NCBI GenBank assembly: GCA_910586895.1
Contig: CAJUIW010000005.1
Coordinates: 114,446-178,445, forward strand
Length of the DNA: 64,000 nt
Direction: 5' to 3'
Origin: an uncultured Muribaculaceae bacterium
GTDB lineage: Bacteria; Bacteroidota; Bacteroidia; Bacteroidales; Muribaculaceae
Part shown: positions 34,901 to 43,255 of the stretch, one piece after another
Layout: every line of letters starts with the position of its first letter
Numbering within the stretch: position 1 is the first letter of the stretch
The notes under the pieces: generated by a model
The model's input: only the letters and a program-made list of their open reading frames with translations
Told to the model about the DNA's origin: nothing
Database searches by the model: none
Translations under genes and position numbers: made by a program

Positions 34901-35612
34901 CTCCTACGCCTGAATAACCGAGTGAAGTGGCTGAGGATCCTACCCAATACGACCAGTAGCTCTGGTACCAACCGGCATCCCAATAGTCGTCGGCATCACC
35001 GGCTTTCCAGTTGTCATAGTCATAATCGGAGCTCCCTCCCTGGCCCGGAACATATCCGCGCGGATGCTCGAAGAATCCGTCGGGCGAGGTATACACAGCA
35101 TTATCATGTCCGGTATCAATCAGGCGGATATCACCGTCGTCATCCTTATCCCAACCTATGCCATTAATGGTATATCCGCCGTTAGGATCTGTGGGTGAGC
35201 TAACGTTGGTGTACTGCATAAGCGCATACAAACGTGGATTTGCTCTCACCACCGCCTTGAGCATATCGGCACCGGTAGCCTGTCCGTCCCATCGGAAACC
35301 GAACACAAGGGCCGACGTTTCGCCATCGGCATTCCACTGTATCACCAGTGCGGCACGATTGGCACCCTCACCGGCCCAGCTCTCAATATCATCAAACGTA
35401 AAGTCCTTGGCCGGCTTGGAAAGCAGGCTTACGGACTGCTCCTCAAATGTGGCATTTGCCGGCACAGCTTTCATGGTTGACCGATAATCGACACCCTGAA
35501 CCTGCTTGGGCAACACACGCTGAGCATAGCTCATCTCAGCAGCCTGCACACCGATGTAAGTCAGTATGCCTACTGCCGCGAGCAACAGTGCATGAAGTCT
35601 AAATCTTTTCAT
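31959..35612 (-). CDS. Large secreted BspA-type LRR protein with a domain recurrent in B12 loci
   Basis: A 1217-aa protein with a signal peptide (MKRFRLHALLLAAVGILTYIGVQA). Residues about 75-265 form an aromatic domain (AALVIQWNADGETSALVFGF, GASGRVLSDGAWDAWNFS) that I associate with surface proteins of Bacteroidota cobalamin loci. Residues about 280-1010 hold many BspA/LRR_5 repeats (pattern IGASAFLDSDKLTKINI, VTSIGGSAFNGCSSLETIDL). An Fn3-like domain (about 1060-1140) and a sorting-like tail ending AAKIVIR follow. LRR_5 repeats bind host or bacterial ligands in known cases. Fused here to a B12-locus domain they may present the capture module. This is inference. Confidence 0.8.
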   Translation of the reverse strand: MKRFRLHALLLAAVGILTYIGVQAAEMSYAQRVLPKQVQGVDYRSTMKAVPANATFEEQSVSLLSKPAKDFTFDDIESWAGEGANRAALVIQWNADGETSALVFGFRWDGQATGADMLKAVVRANPRLYALMQYTNVSSPTDPNGGYTINGIGWDKDDDGDIRLIDTGHDNAVYTSPDGFFEHPRGYVPGQGGSSDYDYDNWKAGDADDYWDAGWYQSYWSYWVGSSATSLGYSGVGASGRVLSDGAWDAWNFSRNFGSYSLKEFEAAPQPIPAGAQTEFMYEGIRYTLKSYANSTVEVASPASENEKYSGVVTIPSTFTVNDTTYTVVGVGKAAFQSSEVTEVVLPSTVTSIGASAFLDSDKLTKINITDNITSIGESAFADCPLTEIHIPSGLKEIPAYAFMGTAITSLVIPENITAIGSCAFATCSALESVEIPATVKTIEEGAFLECSALKSVTSFNRFPFDIDETVFDGAYETATLRVPGGSEELYGKAAGWKNFAKVESFATDVAVGDKFVASGVTYKVTDSGDEAEIVVSYCHFDGKPSATLIKNANLEGYTGDLVIPATVNFQNKAYKVTALADSCFFGAKNLTSVVLPEGLTAIPKHAFNMNLAYKETSSLKSITIPSTVITIGQYAFNYCDSVKSFVLPEALTTIEANAFSQCQSLESIEIPAGVTTLPTYLFNYCLGLKNVVMKGAVTKMGTNVFYMCQSLESIELPESLTEIPGYAFGSCTSLKEVKMPAGVTSIGGSAFNGCSSLETIDLTNIKTISSQAFQGCTKLNVELPSGLTTLGMAAFENCKALKSVVIPASVTRLDTRTFSGCSSLEEVTFANRVTSIQSAFFKDCTSLRNIVFAGNGQTAATAAEADDETAPVVVLPEGITSIATNAFVNCKALNLSPKLPSTLTSIGDYAFDGMTQLTAIELPDNLTTIGTYMFRNTSLKELVFPAKIATTKNYMVNGVPAGLKIYYTNATPFTCTANALKLTSNTYADVILPSGTSAAFYAKSSYWKTAGAREPKLDVTFEAGKATPGNNDDAEITSELSVDYAEAIPERFAAMNEKQLSAATVKLVYSEVVEADEPEALADDAEANEVEATLSSGKLSATLTGLKPGTKYTYHWVYTLGTTEVASEPDVFVTDGTSAIAGIAADGSGISYADGILTLPGCAGAVAKVISMNGAVCATFECQAEASVFDLNVAPGVYIVSVSGNGAQQAAKIVIR

Positions 35613-35663
35613 ACAAAAGTGAATGATTGGTTAGTAAATTATATTTCGTTTCTCTATCGATAG

Positions 35664-36866
35664 TCATGGTTGAGGTGGGAGCACCGGACCGGCCGGTATA
35701 TGCAGGTCCTGTGCCCGACACAGTTCGGTGGAGGTTTCACCGAGCCATCCGCACACTTGATTGACACCGGTATAAACCCTTATAAAATCAACTCCGGGGA
35801 GGCTCACATGATTGCCATGCGAATCCACAGCCCAGTCAATGTCAAAAGAATTCAGATCGGCGTAGTCATTCGGGTGATTGTCGGCATATCCCCAGGCATA
35901 GCTGTAAAGTATGTAGTATGATCCGTTTCCGCTTATATCCTCGGCATTCTGAGGCAGAAGAGTGCCCGTGAATGTAAGTTTATCGGCATCGGTCCACATC
36001 GGATAATATGACTGTGAGTGGAATATATTCTTAGGCATGTAACCTTCAGAGCCTTCAGAATCGGTCCACCGTATGTAGCGGATATCCTCTACCATACCCT
36101 CCCCTTCTATCACCCGGTCAGGATCAGGCCAATGGTATGTGATACTGTAGTTATGAAGTGTGGCCGGATTGCTGTAATCACTGCCGGCCAGTTCATACCA
36201 TGGGTCATCCGGGAGCCCGTTGCAGTTACGGTCATAGCTCACCATCACTATCCCCGGCTCGCAGCTGCCACCCTTTTTATCGGGCTGAAGCAATTCATAG
36301 AAACTGTTGCCCCACAGCCGGAAGTCCTTTTCTCCCGGTCGGTTCATCACCGTGTGGTCAAAGCCGAAAGTCACATAACCGCCATAGCCGCCAAGCGATA
36401 TCAGCACATCATTAGTGCCGGAAATGGCATCCTCAACCTTCTCCAGCATATCCTGATAGCTGTTGCCCTTTTCATAACGGGGCATTTCGTTGACAAACTG
36501 TCCCGGAGCCGGGCAATACTCGTACACATTTGATATGTAGGGGCTGTACTCTATCTCCTCGTGCACCACCTCTACGGTAAATTCATGATGATATGGCGAG
36601 GATGCATCCACCACATCAAATGTCAGATGATACGTACCCTCGTCGGAGGCTATGAATATATAGTCGCGTGTCTGTGCCACCTCTTGCCCATTGACAGTCC
36701 AGCGGTATGCATCGCCGGTAAACGCCGGCGACAGCTGCAGCTTACGCATACGCTCTATACGGTAGCTGTCGTCAATACCGAGGCTCACCATCGGCACATC
36801 ATCGGTACATGATGACGCCAGGAGTATCACAGCCGCACTTGATAAGATTTTAATAGACTTAAGCAT
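35664..36866 (-). CDS. Surface lipoprotein of the B12 operon with N-terminal Ig/PKD-like domain
   Basis: A 400-aa lipoprotein. The signal ends in VILLASSC with CTDD just after the cleavage point, matching the acidic surface-export signal of Bacteroidota lipoproteins. Residues about 25-110 form a PKD/Ig-like domain (AYRWTVNGQEVAQTRDYIF). The rest (VNEMPRYEKGNSYQDMLEKV, SLGGYGGYVTFGFDHTV, GSCEPGIVMVSYDRNCNGLP) matches a cell-surface protein type I know from cobalamin loci of Bacteroides. It may bind corrinoids like other accessory proteins of these loci, but the ligand is not established here. It lies 23 nt after the BtuG-like gene. Confidence 0.75.
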   Translation of the reverse strand: MLKSIKILSSAAVILLASSCTDDVPMVSLGIDDSYRIERMRKLQLSPAFTGDAYRWTVNGQEVAQTRDYIFIASDEGTYHLTFDVVDASSPYHHEFTVEVVHEEIEYSPYISNVYEYCPAPGQFVNEMPRYEKGNSYQDMLEKVEDAISGTNDVLISLGGYGGYVTFGFDHTVMNRPGEKDFRLWGNSFYELLQPDKKGGSCEPGIVMVSYDRNCNGLPDDPWYELAGSDYSNPATLHNYSITYHWPDPDRVIEGEGMVEDIRYIRWTDSEGSEGYMPKNIFHSQSYYPMWTDADKLTFTGTLLPQNAEDISGNGSYYILYSYAWGYADNHPNDYADLNSFDIDWAVDSHGNHVSLPGVDFIRVYTGVNQVCGWLGETSTELCRAQDLHIPAGPVLPPQP

Positions 36867-36889
36867 AAAGAATTAGATTAAGATAAAGG

Positions 36890-38056
36890 TTATTTGGGCA
36901 GAAAACAAATATGTGCCGGAATGTCGCCTGTGCGCACACTCCATTTCTTTCGTCCATTGCGGTCAAAGCAGTACAATGTACCTGACGATACATAATTTTT
37001 GGCGTCAGTGACAAAAATGTCGCCCGTTTCAGGATGTATTGCGATGCCGTAAGGGATAGTTATCTCTTTTTCAGTACCGTCGGTTATAAAATTGTCGCTT
37101 ACGCGCTCTTTGGTGACGGTGTTGATTATTCCATAGGATATTTTGTTTGATCCGGTATATTCATTCCATTCCGTAGCGTAATAGTAAAGCGAATCGCCAT
37201 GTATAGCCATATTGGAACATGCAAGGTCAAGTGTATCGGTCACCGTCATCCGGTTGTAGCCGGGTATCTTATCCAGAACATACAGTTGCGACGGGCGGTA
37301 ACGGTAATCGCCTCGCGAGGATACCCACAGTTTGTTCTGCCGGTCCTTTTTAAGCCTGTGCAGATTTATACCCACCGGTATCTGCTGCACCTGCTTGAAG
37401 TCGACCATCTGTATCACCGACACGGTATTGTCATACGTGGGCGCACGGTAACCGCCGGAATTGGCCACATACATGTAATCGTCCACTATCTCCATCTCCT
37501 CCGGCTGATACCCCACCGAAACTTTGGCAGTGACCTGCAGCGAAAGGGTGTCCACCTGATATACCGCACCTTTTGGAGCATCGGGGTCAATCAGCACCGG
37601 CCCGACATAGCTGCTCACGTATGCCTTGCCGCGGTAGAAACGTATATACCGGCAGTTGGGGATGTCAACCTGCCCGATACGCACTCCGGTGTGAGCGTTA
37701 AGCACCTCTACCTTATGTGAGCAGTTGACCACCACATACAGCTTCGAGCCGTAGACGGCTATATCGTTGCCCACATCTCCGAGCTCCTTCACTACGTTAG
37801 GATTTTTCTCCGCATAGAAGTTACGCGCATATAGCCCGGTCATGTAGTCGAAATAATCCAGAGTGCATTTGTTTGACCCCATGTTGCCTTCATTTACAAG
37901 ATAAAGACCCCGGATAGCCGAATTGGCCGGAGCGGCATCATTGATGATGTCATACTCCGTAGGCACCACCAGTTCATCCTCGCGGCATGCCGGAAGAAGC
38001 ATCAGCAGAGCAACCGCTGTCATAACGGCTTTGATCAGTTGGCGGTACTTCATCAT
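36890..38056 (-). CDS. btuG: BtuG-like surface B12-binding lipoprotein (beta-propeller)
   Basis: A 388-aa lipoprotein with lipobox MLLPAC and an acidic export signal CREDE, so probably surface-exposed. The mature part is a YncE-like seven-bladed propeller (YLVNEGNMGSNKCTLDYFDY, KLYVVVNCSHKVEVLNA, AYVSSYVGPVLIDPDAPKG, DIFVTDAKNYVSSGTLYC). In Bacteroides, BtuG binds B12 with very high affinity and lids the BtuB barrel. The gene overlaps the btuB-like gene by 4 nt and is under the cobalamin riboswitch, which supports the same role. The symbol is assigned by family and context. Confidence 0.82.
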   Translation of the reverse strand: MMKYRQLIKAVMTAVALLMLLPACREDELVVPTEYDIINDAAPANSAIRGLYLVNEGNMGSNKCTLDYFDYMTGLYARNFYAEKNPNVVKELGDVGNDIAVYGSKLYVVVNCSHKVEVLNAHTGVRIGQVDIPNCRYIRFYRGKAYVSSYVGPVLIDPDAPKGAVYQVDTLSLQVTAKVSVGYQPEEMEIVDDYMYVANSGGYRAPTYDNTVSVIQMVDFKQVQQIPVGINLHRLKKDRQNKLWVSSRGDYRYRPSQLYVLDKIPGYNRMTVTDTLDLACSNMAIHGDSLYYYATEWNEYTGSNKISYGIINTVTKERVSDNFITDGTEKEITIPYGIAIHPETGDIFVTDAKNYVSSGTLYCFDRNGRKKWSVRTGDIPAHICFLPK

Positions 38057-40059
38057 ATCATCACGGTTAAGGTCAGACGATAATTGCGCTTAGGCATAGG
38101 ATAGTTGAGAATCACGTCATAGTCCTGGCTCAGCAGATTATTAACCTCAGCGAGCACCCGCATATTGACGCGGCTCACACGGAAGTCCTTTCCAAGCGAC
38201 AGATCACTCGTATACCAGGGTTGGGTATAATTGTAGCGTATGTTCTCCTGCTGATTGTAGCGTTCGCCTACATATACGTAGCTGTAGTTAAGATTCCAGC
38301 CTCGCCATGAAGCGTTGACCACCGCCGAACCGGAGTTGCGTGGTATGTAGGGTATCTGATGACGGTAATAGTTGTCAGCCGGACTCGTCACGTCAATAGC
38401 CCGCTGGAATGTGTACTGACCGCGCAGAGTTACCTCCAGATCCTTGACCGGACGGACGGTCAACAGGGCCGACACATCGATACCGCGAATCTGTACGCGG
38501 CCCAGATTGAGCATGGTCCACCGGAACTGTTGTCCTTTGGGATAGGCCACAATCTTGTCAGTCACCTTATTGTAGTAGGCATCCACACTGATACGTGTCT
38601 GTGCTATGAATCCCCGTGATGAACTGCGGTCATAGAGAAGTCCGGCATTATACTGGGTGACCCACTCGGGCGACAGTTTCGAATTGCCCATGTCGGCATA
38701 GTACAGGTCATTGAACGTGGGCATACGGAATGAACGCTTATAGAATGCCCTGATGGAGAAACTGCGGCTCCGCAATGGATAGAATGACCCGTACACAGCC
38801 GGAGTAAACGCTTTACGCGACGGCGGAGCCTGCTGACCGCGAAGCTTGTCCTTGATAAACGTGCCGAGCAGACTGCCCTGCAGATTGAAGCGCCCCAGTT
38901 CGAGCGCCGTGGCCAGCGAAAGCATGTTGGTGTAGCGTGTAGGCTTTGCGAATCCGTACATATCGGCCGACAGATCATTCCACATAAAGTCGTAGCTCGC
39001 CGAGGCAGTCCATCCGTCAAGAATACTGTACATATTGGCCGACGACAGATATATCTCCCGCTGACGGTAAAGATTATCAATCTTCACCTGCTTGTCATCG
39101 TTGTTCACATAATGGGTACGGTAAAAAGCATATTTGGCATTGGCCATAGTGGTGTACCGGCCATCGGTAAGAGTGAAGCTCCCCTGCGCGAATGAGTTGG
39201 TGTCCCATATACGCTCGCCGCGGCGCCATACATTGTTGACTATTGCTCCGGGCACACCTCGCTCCGAATTATAATTGTACACCTTTGCAGTCCACTGTCC
39301 TTTTGCAAAGTTGCCATACAGATTCCCCTCTATGCGTGTGGCGTTGATATCGCCGTTCTGACGCACGGCAGTAGTATCGTAAGCCAATTCTCCGGCCGGA
39401 TTCACACGCCGGTAACGGAACTTGTATTTTCCTGACGAATTGACCCATTCGGCACTGAGCGATGCATTGACGCTCTCCGACAGCTTCAGCTCTATTATGG
39501 CCGACGGATTCAGCAGATCAAATGAACCTGTCCGCACCGTGGCCCGCAGATGATACTGTTCCCCATCTTCAAAATGGGGCGCACGTGTACGCATGTAGAT
39601 GCTTCCGGCCGAACCGAAATCACGTGCCGGCTGAAGGATATTGCTCTTCTGACCGTTATGGAGCGAGATAGCTTCCATATTGTCAAGCGAGAACTGCCCG
39701 AGGTCAATCTGCCCGTTCTGAGCATTGCCGAGCTGAATACCGTCGTAGCTTACTCCGGTATGGTTGGTGCCCATGGAGCGGATGTTGACAGTTTTCAGGC
39801 CGCCTACCCCGCCATAATCCTTGATCTGTACTCCGGAGAAATAACGCAACGCATCAGCCACACTCAGGCTGTTGAGACGCCGCAATTCCTCACCGCTGAG
39901 CCGCTGCACCGGTATAATCTCCTTTTCCGGATAGCGTGCGATCACCACCACCTCCTGTAGTCTTACCGAATCCGGGAGCTGGTCTGCGGATTCGGCAGCG
40001 ACCTGTATCCACCCTGTATTTAATAGTATTACTGCTGCGAAGCAATGCCGTATATACAT
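38053..40059 (-). CDS. btuB: BtuB-like TonB-dependent cobalamin receptor
   Basis: A 668-aa outer-membrane receptor with a signal peptide (MYIRHCFAAVILLNTGWIQVAAE), a TonB-box-like strand (VRLQEVVVIARYPEK), a plug domain (about residues 40-160; IKDYGGVGGLKTVNIRSMG, DNMEAISLHNGQ) and a barrel ending in the terminal strand NYRLTLTVMI. First gene after a cobalamin riboswitch and coupled to a BtuG-like gene, so the substrate is almost certainly B12 or related corrinoids, carried to the periplasm with TonB energy. Inner-membrane BtuCDF genes are not in the window. Confidence 0.92.
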   Translation of the reverse strand: MYIRHCFAAVILLNTGWIQVAAESADQLPDSVRLQEVVVIARYPEKEIIPVQRLSGEELRRLNSLSVADALRYFSGVQIKDYGGVGGLKTVNIRSMGTNHTGVSYDGIQLGNAQNGQIDLGQFSLDNMEAISLHNGQKSNILQPARDFGSAGSIYMRTRAPHFEDGEQYHLRATVRTGSFDLLNPSAIIELKLSESVNASLSAEWVNSSGKYKFRYRRVNPAGELAYDTTAVRQNGDINATRIEGNLYGNFAKGQWTAKVYNYNSERGVPGAIVNNVWRRGERIWDTNSFAQGSFTLTDGRYTTMANAKYAFYRTHYVNNDDKQVKIDNLYRQREIYLSSANMYSILDGWTASASYDFMWNDLSADMYGFAKPTRYTNMLSLATALELGRFNLQGSLLGTFIKDKLRGQQAPPSRKAFTPAVYGSFYPLRSRSFSIRAFYKRSFRMPTFNDLYYADMGNSKLSPEWVTQYNAGLLYDRSSSRGFIAQTRISVDAYYNKVTDKIVAYPKGQQFRWTMLNLGRVQIRGIDVSALLTVRPVKDLEVTLRGQYTFQRAIDVTSPADNYYRHQIPYIPRNSGSAVVNASWRGWNLNYSYVYVGERYNQQENIRYNYTQPWYTSDLSLGKDFRVSRVNMRVLAEVNNLLSQDYDVILNYPMPKRNYRLTLTVMI

Positions 40060-40089
40060 AAAAATAGCTGTCAGTTAGACGATTAAACA

Positions 40090-40152
40090 TTACATATCAT
40101 CTATCTGCCAGCTGCACGCATACGCATCCGGTGCAACGGAGCCCTGAATCAT
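40090..40152 (-). CDS. Possible 20-codon leader ORF in the btuB leader
   Basis: An ATG at 40152 starts a 20-codon frame (MIQGSVAPDAY...) ending in TAA at 40090, between the riboswitch aptamer and the btuB start. It may be a chance frame or part of the expression platform. There is no homology or RBS evidence. Confidence 0.12.
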   Translation of the reverse strand: MIQGSVAPDAYACSWQIDDM

Positions 40153-40220
40153 GTAGACAGCGATGCTCGCACCCTCTACCGGCCCGTTACATTATCTGAG
40201 CTTATCCTCGTAAGCGTTCT

Positions 40221-40381
40221 GACAGATAGCGCACGTGGCAGGTATTCTGACTCGTTTCTCTCCCAATCGCCTTCCCGGGCCAAGCATGCCCAGTGACATT
40301 TATGATTGAGAGCTTTTTGTGAAACTCACAGCAGCGGGACTGTCCGGGATTTACACCCGGTTCCTATTTAATTCATCTGCC
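40221..40381 (-). promoter_or_regulatory. Cobalamin riboswitch
   Basis: Read on the minus strand, the P1 stem GGCAGAT (40381-40375) pairs with ATCTGTC (40227-40221). Then follow the conserved core blocks AACCGGGTGTAAATCCCGG (40363-40345) and CAGTCCCGCTGCTGTGAG (40344-40327), then CACTGGGCATGCTTGGCCC, GGGAAGGCGATTGGGAG and the B12 box AGTCAGAATACCTGCC (40252-40237). This is the standard aptamer order. About 160 nt of leader follow before the btuB ATG and should hold the expression platform, most likely acting on translation. Cobalamin binding should switch the five-gene uptake operon off. Confidence 0.95.
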
Positions 40382-40422
40382 GTAACAATATCGCATGTAC
40401 GGCAATGAAACCACTTGCGCTG

Positions 40423-40455
40423 CAAAGATACATCTTTTTTTCATTCTGTTGCAAA
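40423..40455 (-). promoter_or_regulatory. Promoter of the riboswitch-btuB operon
   Basis: On the minus strand, TTTG (40455-40452), 21 nt, TATCTTTG (40430-40423). The start site near 40416 precedes the aptamer. Confidence 0.7.
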
Positions 40456-40510
40456 AAAATATCGTCCTCCCCTGCCGGAAAGGACGATATGATTGTATCA
40501 CGTATGGCGA

Positions 40511-42997
40511 TTATCGCTTCACGAACTTGCTGATAGCCACTTTGCCATCGGCGGTTGTCACACAAGCTACATATACACCCGCGGGAAGTGCAGAGGCATC
40601 TACCTCAACATTGTGCTCGGCCGCGTTGCAGTTATAAGCCAGCACCTCCACACCTGAAGCGCTCACCACGCCCACACGGCTTACGCCGGCTGCGCTGTTG
40701 ACCTTGATGGTACCCATGTCATCGACAGATATATTCACTCCAGAGCCGTCAGTCTGCACGCCGTCTATCGCTGCGGTAGCCGACGGAGTTATATACCATC
40801 GGTCATAAATCCACTGGTTACCTGATGAGGATGAATACTGGAACATTATAAGATACGATGTGCCAACACTAAGCGAGCTGATATCAACATCATATACCAA
40901 TTCCTTACTCTTGCCGGGACCAAGAATTGCCGAATTAGCTCCAATATATAATATGGAACTTCCACCATCGCGCGGGAATACCCATGAATAAACATATCCA
41001 TTGTACAATCCTGACGCATTTGTCAGCTTCATAGTCAAGATAAGACGTTCTTTAGGTACTGACCATGGTGTGGCATATGCACCGTTACCTCCATCTGAAA
41101 CACAGCTTACCGATGTAAGAGTAAGCGAGGGGACTCCTGCCGGTACTGCAAGCAGTGTTATTGAAGAGGCGGGACTAACAGCTGTCCCGTTCTGATCGAC
41201 AATCTTTACTGTATAGTTTCCGGCCTTGGCATTGGTTGTTGCCACAGTCCAGCTGAGAAGTGTGCTTCCTCCATCAGCTATATCGACAGGCACTACCGAT
41301 GATGTAGCCACGGTATCGGTTCCATTGAGGATGGCGGCACGAAGATTGCCGAAATACTCACCTCCCGAAACACTAACTGTGGACTCAAACGTAATATCGG
41401 TGGTAACATAACAGTCGTCACCGCTGTATGTAGGAGCGGTAGCAGTTACGGTAATTTCAGGCTGATACGGTTCGAACACCAGTGTTGATCCGTTGGCGGT
41501 CAGGAGCAGGCGGTTTATATCACGCTGCGAAGCATGTACCTTTGTAGCCACACCATTCACCTTCATTATCGGATCAACATAGTAAGTGCCGGTAGAAGGG
41601 AATGAAGTGGAATACATCTGATATTTTGAAAATCCATATCCCGGATTAAGTTCAGTTTCCGCATAAGGAGCATAAACATCCGAAACGACACCAGTGGAAA
41701 CATTGGTAAGACGAAAGCCTGGTATAGCCCCGATTGAAACATAAGAACTGTTACCTATGAAAAAAGTTTCAGCACCACCCACTGTAACCAATTCTGATGA
41801 TGTGGCGGAATAGGAGCTCTTGTCCGTGTTCAGATTGCCACCGCAATAAACGAATATCACATATTCTGAGCCGGCATAATCCTTCTGCACACCCATCACA
41901 GCGGCCTGATACTGGTTATAGCCTGCAGCACTACCTCCTATACCCTGCTCTGCGGGGTCAAGCGAGGTTATGGCAAAATAGCCGTCGCTCTGGCCACCCC
42001 AGCCCCAGTTGACATGGAAATAGTCGCCCGATTTGTATCCGTCAAGCACAAATGCATGACCACCCGTAGGATTGCTGCCTGAGTAATATACGGGACGGTT
42101 GGAAGCCACCTCGTTATAAAGCATCTCAATCCAATCGGTCAGCGGGAAATATGTACGCTCATAGTAGAATGTGCCCTTTGAATAACCAAAGTAGTTTAAC
42201 AATGCTTTTGCGACATTACCGCTGTATGCGCCGCTGGCGTTGGTGCCATAGCCCATCAGCACTGAATAGCCGCATGCTTTCATCAGATTTGCCACGGCCG
42301 ATGCCTGCGTGCTGTTGTATGATGTGTACGTGTCAAGCATATTGCTCCAGTCGAAAGTTACGGTGGAGAAGTCCATTGACAGCGTGCCGTTGTTCCATTC
42401 ATAGGAGTTTGAGCCTGTACCGCGCAGAGGCCACTTATGATAGTTCATCACCTGTGCCATAGCTGTAGCCACGCATCCTGTATATGTAGGCGTACCGTTG
42501 ACAGTGGGGCACATATTATTGTAAGGAGCGCCCTGATTCCACTTGGTAGTCATCAGCGGAGCCACATCGGCAAGCGCCGTGCGTGAAGCCTCGCTGTAGG
42601 GCGCGGCATCAGCCGCCGATGCCGCAGCTATTTCATCAGAATAGCAGCCGAGCATATACTCCAGTGCCGGAGGAAGCTCCGATGCATTGAAGGTAGCAGC
42701 ATCTGTCCAGCCGAGAAGCGGACGAGCCACATCGTCAGCTGAAAGAAACAGCACTTCTCCGCTTCCTTTCGGCTCTACAACATACACCGTGTTGAGTTCG
42801 GCCTTACGTTCTGTACGCAAAACTTTCACTGACGTTGCTGACACACCTCGGAGTTTCGACGAACTGCTTGACACAGCTCCGGCAGCCGACAGAGCCTCCG
42901 AAACCGTAAGCTGACGTGCCATTACTTCCGGAGCAAAGCTCAATGCTGTGACAGCTATGGCTACACCGGTTTTTACAATACTGAATTTCATATTCAT
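40511..42997 (-). CDS. Secreted C10 (streptopain-like) cysteine peptidase
   Basis: An 828-aa protease. The signal peptide (SIVKTGVAIAVTALSFAPEVMA) is followed by an Spi-like inhibitory propeptide (about residues 30-150). The C10 catalytic domain (about 150-370) has Cys175 in TYTGCVATAMAQVMNYH and His314 in GGHAFVLDGY, followed by HVNWGWGGQSDGYF. C-terminal beta domains (about 400-750) and a sorting-like tail ending AISKFVKR follow. The family includes SpeB, PrtT and periodontain, which degrade host or dietary proteins. The start is 42997 or 42991 (MKFSIVK); the ORF start at 43021 overlaps the -7 box TATCTTTG (43026-43019). Confidence 0.9.
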   Translation of the reverse strand: MNMKFSIVKTGVAIAVTALSFAPEVMARQLTVSEALSAAGAVSSSSSKLRGVSATSVKVLRTERKAELNTVYVVEPKGSGEVLFLSADDVARPLLGWTDAATFNASELPPALEYMLGCYSDEIAAASAADAAPYSEASRTALADVAPLMTTKWNQGAPYNNMCPTVNGTPTYTGCVATAMAQVMNYHKWPLRGTGSNSYEWNNGTLSMDFSTVTFDWSNMLDTYTSYNSTQASAVANLMKACGYSVLMGYGTNASGAYSGNVAKALLNYFGYSKGTFYYERTYFPLTDWIEMLYNEVASNRPVYYSGSNPTGGHAFVLDGYKSGDYFHVNWGWGGQSDGYFAITSLDPAEQGIGGSAAGYNQYQAAVMGVQKDYAGSEYVIFVYCGGNLNTDKSSYSATSSELVTVGGAETFFIGNSSYVSIGAIPGFRLTNVSTGVVSDVYAPYAETELNPGYGFSKYQMYSTSFPSTGTYYVDPIMKVNGVATKVHASQRDINRLLLTANGSTLVFEPYQPEITVTATAPTYSGDDCYVTTDITFESTVSVSGGEYFGNLRAAILNGTDTVATSSVVPVDIADGGSTLLSWTVATTNAKAGNYTVKIVDQNGTAVSPASSITLLAVPAGVPSLTLTSVSCVSDGGNGAYATPWSVPKERLILTMKLTNASGLYNGYVYSWVFPRDGGSSILYIGANSAILGPGKSKELVYDVDISSLSVGTSYLIMFQYSSSSGNQWIYDRWYITPSATAAIDGVQTDGSGVNISVDDMGTIKVNSAAGVSRVGVVSASGVEVLAYNCNAAEHNVEVDASALPAGVYVACVTTADGKVAISKFVKR

Positions 42998-43183
42998 GGT
43001 TCTTTTTAGGATTGGGTTCAAAGATAATAATATTCACGTTTTTTCACAACCATACAAAATGCATTTATCCTGGCGCCACCAATTTTTAGGGATTCTACTA
43101 AATCAGATTTATAGCAAACCCTAATCAGCTGAATTTTAATATATTAAACGCGGAATTTTTCATATTTTCCATACATAAATGCA

Positions 43184-43191
43184 TATATTTG
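43184..43191 (+). promoter_or_regulatory. -7 box TATATTTG of the 43256 gene
   Basis: TATATTTG at 43184-43191 lies 64 nt before ATG 43256. The -33 element is weak. Confidence 0.45.
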
Positions 43192-43255
43192 TACATCATC
43201 ATACCGTATCAATCGGTAAATAACATTCATCTAAAACCTCTAAATTTTCACATTT

